NCBI GenBank assembly: GCA_023391415.1
Contig: JAEWAY010000030.1
Coordinates: forward strand, 20,615 to 84,614
DNA length: 64,000 nucleotides
Origin: Bacteroidota bacterium
GTDB lineage: Bacteria; Bacteroidota; Bacteroidia; Cytophagales; Cytophagaceae
Direction: 5' to 3'
A program made the position numbers and the translations under genes. The notes beneath the pieces were generated by a model, which was given only the letters and a program-made list of their open reading frames with translations, had not been told where the DNA came from and searched no databases. Positions 61,129 through 64,000 of this stretch are shown one piece after another. The stretch's first letter is position 1; the number at the start of each line of letters is the position of its first letter.

Positions 61129-62295
61129 TCAAAATCCATCACTATTGAGCAGCCTTCCGATATTTTCAGTGTGCATGCCGCTATTGATGATAATTTTCCC
61201 GTCTGGCTGTAATAGGATATCCTTAGGCGTCCTGTTGGCGCCGTAATCCGGTTCGAAGGTATTATCCAGCGAGCCATCCGCGTTTAAGCGGATAAGCCGT
61301 GAATCGATTTGGCTATTGAGCGCGTATGACCCGCCAATCAGAATCTTCCCGTTCTTCTGAACAGCCAGGGTCCTCACGTTCGCGTACCCGTCCGAGAGTC
61401 CGTTTTGGGTAGCGGCTGGTTTAAACGAATGATCCAATGAGCCATCCGCGTTTAGCTTCGCCAATATTCCGTCTCCACCAATAAGTATTTTGCCATCATC
61501 GAGTAAATAACACGTATTAATCCAAGCTATTGGTTTTAAATCAACCACGTTGAATGAATGATCCAGCGACCCATCCGGATTTAAGCGGGCGACGCTGTTT
61601 CTCTCTACCCCATTAATACCCGTAAACCAACCTGTTACAATAATTTTCCCGTCTGGCTGTAATACAATCCTTCCTGATTTGGCATTCCCAAACAGGCTTA
61701 TCCCTGTTCCCGCGTCAAATGACGCGTCGAAAGAGCCATCCGTATTGAGTCTCGCTATATTGTCGACGATAGCGTCGAGCTTGTTTTTCATTTTGCCCCA
61801 AACAAGGACTTTGCCATCCGGCTGGAGCGTCAAATGATTTATTCCCGTGATTGACCGACAAGAAAAAGAAGTATCCAGCGAGCCATCGGGATTGATACGG
61901 GCGATATTTTCCGCCAGTTCGCGGTTATAATAACTAAACGATCCTCCAATGATGATTTTCCCGTCAGCTTGCAACGCGAGGACTCCTACCTTTCCTGAAA
62001 GATCTATTCCGTATTCCGTATCAAATGAATTGTCCGGCGTACCATCCGGATTTAATCGGGATAGCCCGCGCCTCATTACCCCTTCGGAAGAATGATCGAA
62101 TTGGCCGCCTATGATTATTTTTCCCTGAGGGTCCAGCGCGACGCGTTCTACGCTTCCGGAAGAGGAATGCCTCGCGTCAAAGGATGGGTCGCTTTTACCA
62201 TCGACAAGCCTGCCCGCGTTGTCGTCCTTGGCTTTCTTGCAACCTACCTGAAAAACAAATATGAATATTGATACTAAGGCAATAGCGCGTTTCAT
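61129..62295 (-). CDS. Second delta-60 repeat lipoprotein, seven repeats
   Basis: Lipobox VFQVGC with Cys19, and 388 residues made of seven delta-60 repeats, such as LQADGKIIIGGSFSYYN and ARINPDGSLDTSF. As in the neighbour, a half-unit (KSDPSFDAR) precedes repeat 1 and the last one is cut short (RLLNSDGF). It begins the pair: its stop is 43 bases before the start of the 61085 gene on the same strand, so they can be co-transcribed. Sequence similarity between the two points to tandem duplication. Function unknown; surface display is expected from the lipobox. Confidence 0.9.
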   Translation of the reverse strand: MKRAIALVSIFIFVFQVGCKKAKDDNAGRLVDGKSDPSFDARHSSSGSVERVALDPQGKIIIGGQFDHSSEGVMRRGLSRLNPDGTPDNSFDTEYGIDLSGKVGVLALQADGKIIIGGSFSYYNRELAENIARINPDGSLDTSFSCRSITGINHLTLQPDGKVLVWGKMKNKLDAIVDNIARLNTDGSFDASFDAGTGISLFGNAKSGRIVLQPDGKIIVTGWFTGINGVERNSVARLNPDGSLDHSFNVVDLKPIAWINTCYLLDDGKILIGGDGILAKLNADGSLDHSFKPAATQNGLSDGYANVRTLAVQKNGKILIGGSYALNSQIDSRLIRLNADGSLDNTFEPDYGANRTPKDILLQPDGKIIINSGMHTENIGRLLNSDGF

Positions 62296-62604
62296 CAGAT
62301 TGGGTATTCGGTCTTTTTTATTATTATCGCCCCGGCAAGGTGCGAAATGTCAACTTCTTTCGCAATACTACTTTAGTAGTAGACGCGTTGAATAGTCCAC
62401 GCGCTTTACCCACAGCGGGGAGGGGAATATTCCATTCACCCACTATTTAAGCGGAGGTACTTCTGTTATATTCGCTTTGATAATTAGGAAGTTTATTGTT
62501 ATTTTCGATTTTTGGCAGGCTATCCCGCGTCTATACTAATTTTATTACTAAGAATATTCATTAATTCTCCATACAATAGCGTTAATAATCAGTTTATCAA
62601 TTTC
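62296..62604. other. Divergent promoter region with a 16-base palindrome
   Basis: About 310 bases between the delta-60 pair (minus) and the Kre9-like gene (plus). TACTACTTTAGTAGTA at 62366-62381 is a perfect palindrome and could be an operator shared by both directions. The 62480-62600 stretch is AT-rich. No gene is seen. Confidence 0.45.
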
Positions 62605-64000
62605 ATGATCAGACAATTAAGCTTTCTTCTATTAGCCTGGATAAGTTTTATTCAGGTGAACGCGCAGATTATAACTCTTACTTCTCCCAATGGGGGCGAA
62701 AACTTGTATACCGGCAAGACGCATACGATCCGATGGACAAGCGAAAATCTGAGCTCGGCCTTTGTGAAGCTGGATTATTCCGTGGACAATGGCGATACAT
62801 GGCTATTGATCAATAACGGTGTAAACAATACGGGCTCTTATTCCTGGGCCATACCTACAGGCGCCTTGGGAACTAATTGTCTATTGAGGGTGAGCGACTT
62901 TGGCGACGCCTCCGTGTATGACGCGAGCGACGCGGTCTTTAGCGTTCAAAACCCTTTTATCAGCCTTGTTTCCCCTAGCGGAGGCGAAGCGCTGGAAGGA
63001 TGCTCTATCCATAGGATAGAATGGGAGCTTGGAGGTGTAGATTCTTATACAAGCTTACATTATTCGATAGATGAAGGAGCCAACTGGATTCATATAACGG
63101 ATGTAGGCGTATCGACAAAAACCTATAATTGGTCTGTTCCTTCTGTAGGGTCTTCCAAAGTACGGCTTAAAGTTTCCGGGTATTACGCTCCGGGGATAAA
63201 CGCGATTAGTTCGAACTTTGCCATACATAAGCCAGCGAATCATATCTCGCTTACCTCTCCCAATGGTGGCGAATCGTATCCCGCCAGTTCGAAGAAAACG
63301 ATCACCTGGACTTCAACAGGTACTGTGGGCAATATTTCCTTAAGATTTTCCAAAGATGGCGGCGCCACCTGGTCTACCGTGACAAGCCCCGAGGGGTCAT
63401 CCGCGACCAACATCGCCAATACCGGTTCTTTTGACTGGCTTGTGCCCGCCAACACCGTATCCGCTAATTGCCTTATCCAGATTTATGAACACAGCAAAGC
63501 TTGCAATATAGATTACAGCGACAATTTCTTTTCTATCAATAACAATCCCGCTATAACCATAAAATATCCGGTAGGTGGAGAGCGGCTTTTTGTCAACAGG
63601 AGCTATACGATCCAATGGAGCGCTTCCAACCTGCCCACCAATTATGTAAGCATCGACTATTCCATTGATAATGGGCAAAACTGGCTTGAGGTCACTTCCT
63701 CATCTACCAATAATGGAAGTCACAACTGGACAATTCCCAATACGGTTTCCACACAATGTCTGCTTAGAGTGAGGGCGAGAGACAACGCGGCGGTTTCCGC
63801 TATTTCCGCGGCCAGCTTTACGATCGCTCCGCCTTTTATCAAGCTTACTTCTCCTGTTGGCGGCGAAAACCTGCCAGGATGCGGCACCTTCCCCATCACC
63901 TGGCAGCAAGAGGGCGTCCAGAGCTATGTGAGCCTGTATTACTCCCTCAACGGAGGACTGGACTGGATGAGCATAACCGACCCTTCAGTGACCAGCGGCA
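62605..64000 (+). CDS. Secreted Kre9/Knh-like repeat protein, N-terminal part (runs off the window)
   Basis: ATG at 62605, open to the window end, 465 codons. A signal peptide ends near FIQVNAQ (residue 21). The rest is a series of about 96-residue beta-sandwich repeats, each starting with a variant of ITLTSPNGGE and containing a WTS or EW strand and a YSxDxGxxWxxI strand. Five units begin at 62668, 62960, 63243, 63554 and 63838. Unit 4 resembles unit 1 and unit 5 resembles unit 2, so the units form triplets. This motif is found in Ser-Thr-rich GPI-anchored-type (Kre9_KNH) families in bacteria; there the role is surface adhesion or glycan binding. The end, including any T9SS tail, is outside the window. 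Confidence 0.85.
   Translation, partial: MIRQLSFLLLAWISFIQVNAQIITLTSPNGGENLYTGKTHTIRWTSENLSSAFVKLDYSVDNGDTWLLINNGVNNTGSYSWAIPTGALGTNCLLRVSDFGDASVYDASDAVFSVQNPFISLVSPSGGEALEGCSIHRIEWELGGVDSYTSLHYSIDEGANWIHITDVGVSTKTYNWSVPSVGSSKVRLKVSGYYAPGINAISSNFAIHKPANHISLTSPNGGESYPASSKKTITWTSTGTVGNISLRFSKDGGATWSTVTSPEGSSATNIANTGSFDWLVPANTVSANCLIQIYEHSKACNIDYSDNFFSINNNPAITIKYPVGGERLFVNRSYTIQWSASNLPTNYVSIDYSIDNGQNWLEVTSSSTNNGSHNWTIPNTVSTQCLLRVRARDNAAVSAISAASFTIAPPFIKLTSPVGGENLPGCGTFPITWQQEGVQSYVSLYYSLNGGLDWMSITDPSVTSG
62668..64000 (+). repeat. In-gene protein repeats of about 290 bases in triplets
   Basis: Five unit starts at 62668, 62960, 63243, 63554 and 63838 give periods of 292, 283, 311 and 284 bases. 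The third-order distance is about 880 bases (62668 to 63554, 62960 to 63838). The copies have diverged at base level, so they are recognised mainly by protein. Confidence 0.75.

Noticed and set aside
59817..64000. CRISPR-like repeat array
   Set aside because: The repeats are protein-coding units of variable length, with no constant spacers or repeat arms.

Overview
The window is chromosomal DNA from a Bacteroidota bacterium, most likely a member of the Cytophagales. The lineage signs are C-terminal type IX secretion sorting domains (genes at 3324 and 56285), a TonB-dependent receptor with a carboxypeptidase-regulatory-like N-terminus, many small lipoproteins, promoters of the TTTG/TAnnTTTG type, and the order parA-parB-DUF5683-dapB-lepB. 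The content is mostly core metabolism and envelope biology. I see no phage, transposon, CRISPR array, rRNA or tRNA.

1-9.5 kb: edge of a TonB-dependent receptor; a secreted protein of unknown function; a secreted family 26 glycoside hydrolase with a T9SS tail; a small P-loop kinase-like protein; a porin; gapA preceded by a possible leader peptide and a strong hairpin; a CobW-type GTPase. 9.5-16.4 kb: a family 9-like glycosidase that lacks the expected catalytic residues, two hypothetical proteins, a CPBP protease, a tandem universal stress protein, a QueA-type enzyme and a CsaA-type tRNA-binding protein.

16.5-24.2 kb: an MCE lipid transport operon (permease, ATPase, MCE protein) followed by an outer membrane beta-barrel gene, then sbcDC on the other strand. 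24.3-30 kb: a sugar dehydrogenase lipoprotein, a TrpD2-like protein, and a peroxide-defence locus, ahpC-ahpD divergent from oxyR, in which both the promoter and an OxyR operator can be read. 30.3-34.4 kb: a stand-alone receiver protein with two unknown small proteins, then metF, an HMG-CoA lyase without a normal start codon, and a LutA-like protein.

34.5-50.8 kb: a BNR-repeat lipoprotein; the compact argS-gpx-menA-SDR operon; an arginine decarboxylase-like enzyme followed by a parS-like palindrome; a GmhB-like HAD phosphatase; a phosphosugar mutase; an ATP10-like protein with a DEAD-box helicase; an FKBP isomerase; an OmpA/PD40 protein; a nucleoid-associated protein; small lipoproteins. 50.9-56.2 kb: a metallo-beta-lactamase-fold hydrolase and the parAB-DUF5683-dapB-lepB cluster. 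56.3-64 kb: a surface-protein region with a beta-helix/PKD/malectin/T9SS protein, two paralogous seven-repeat delta-60 lipoproteins, and a Kre9-like repeat protein that runs off the window edge.

I found no clear new multi-gene system. The best leads are the gapA leader, the ACG-start HMG-CoA lyase, the MCE operon with its barrel gene, the parS-like site, the degenerate GH9-like protein and the closed seven-repeat lipoprotein pair.
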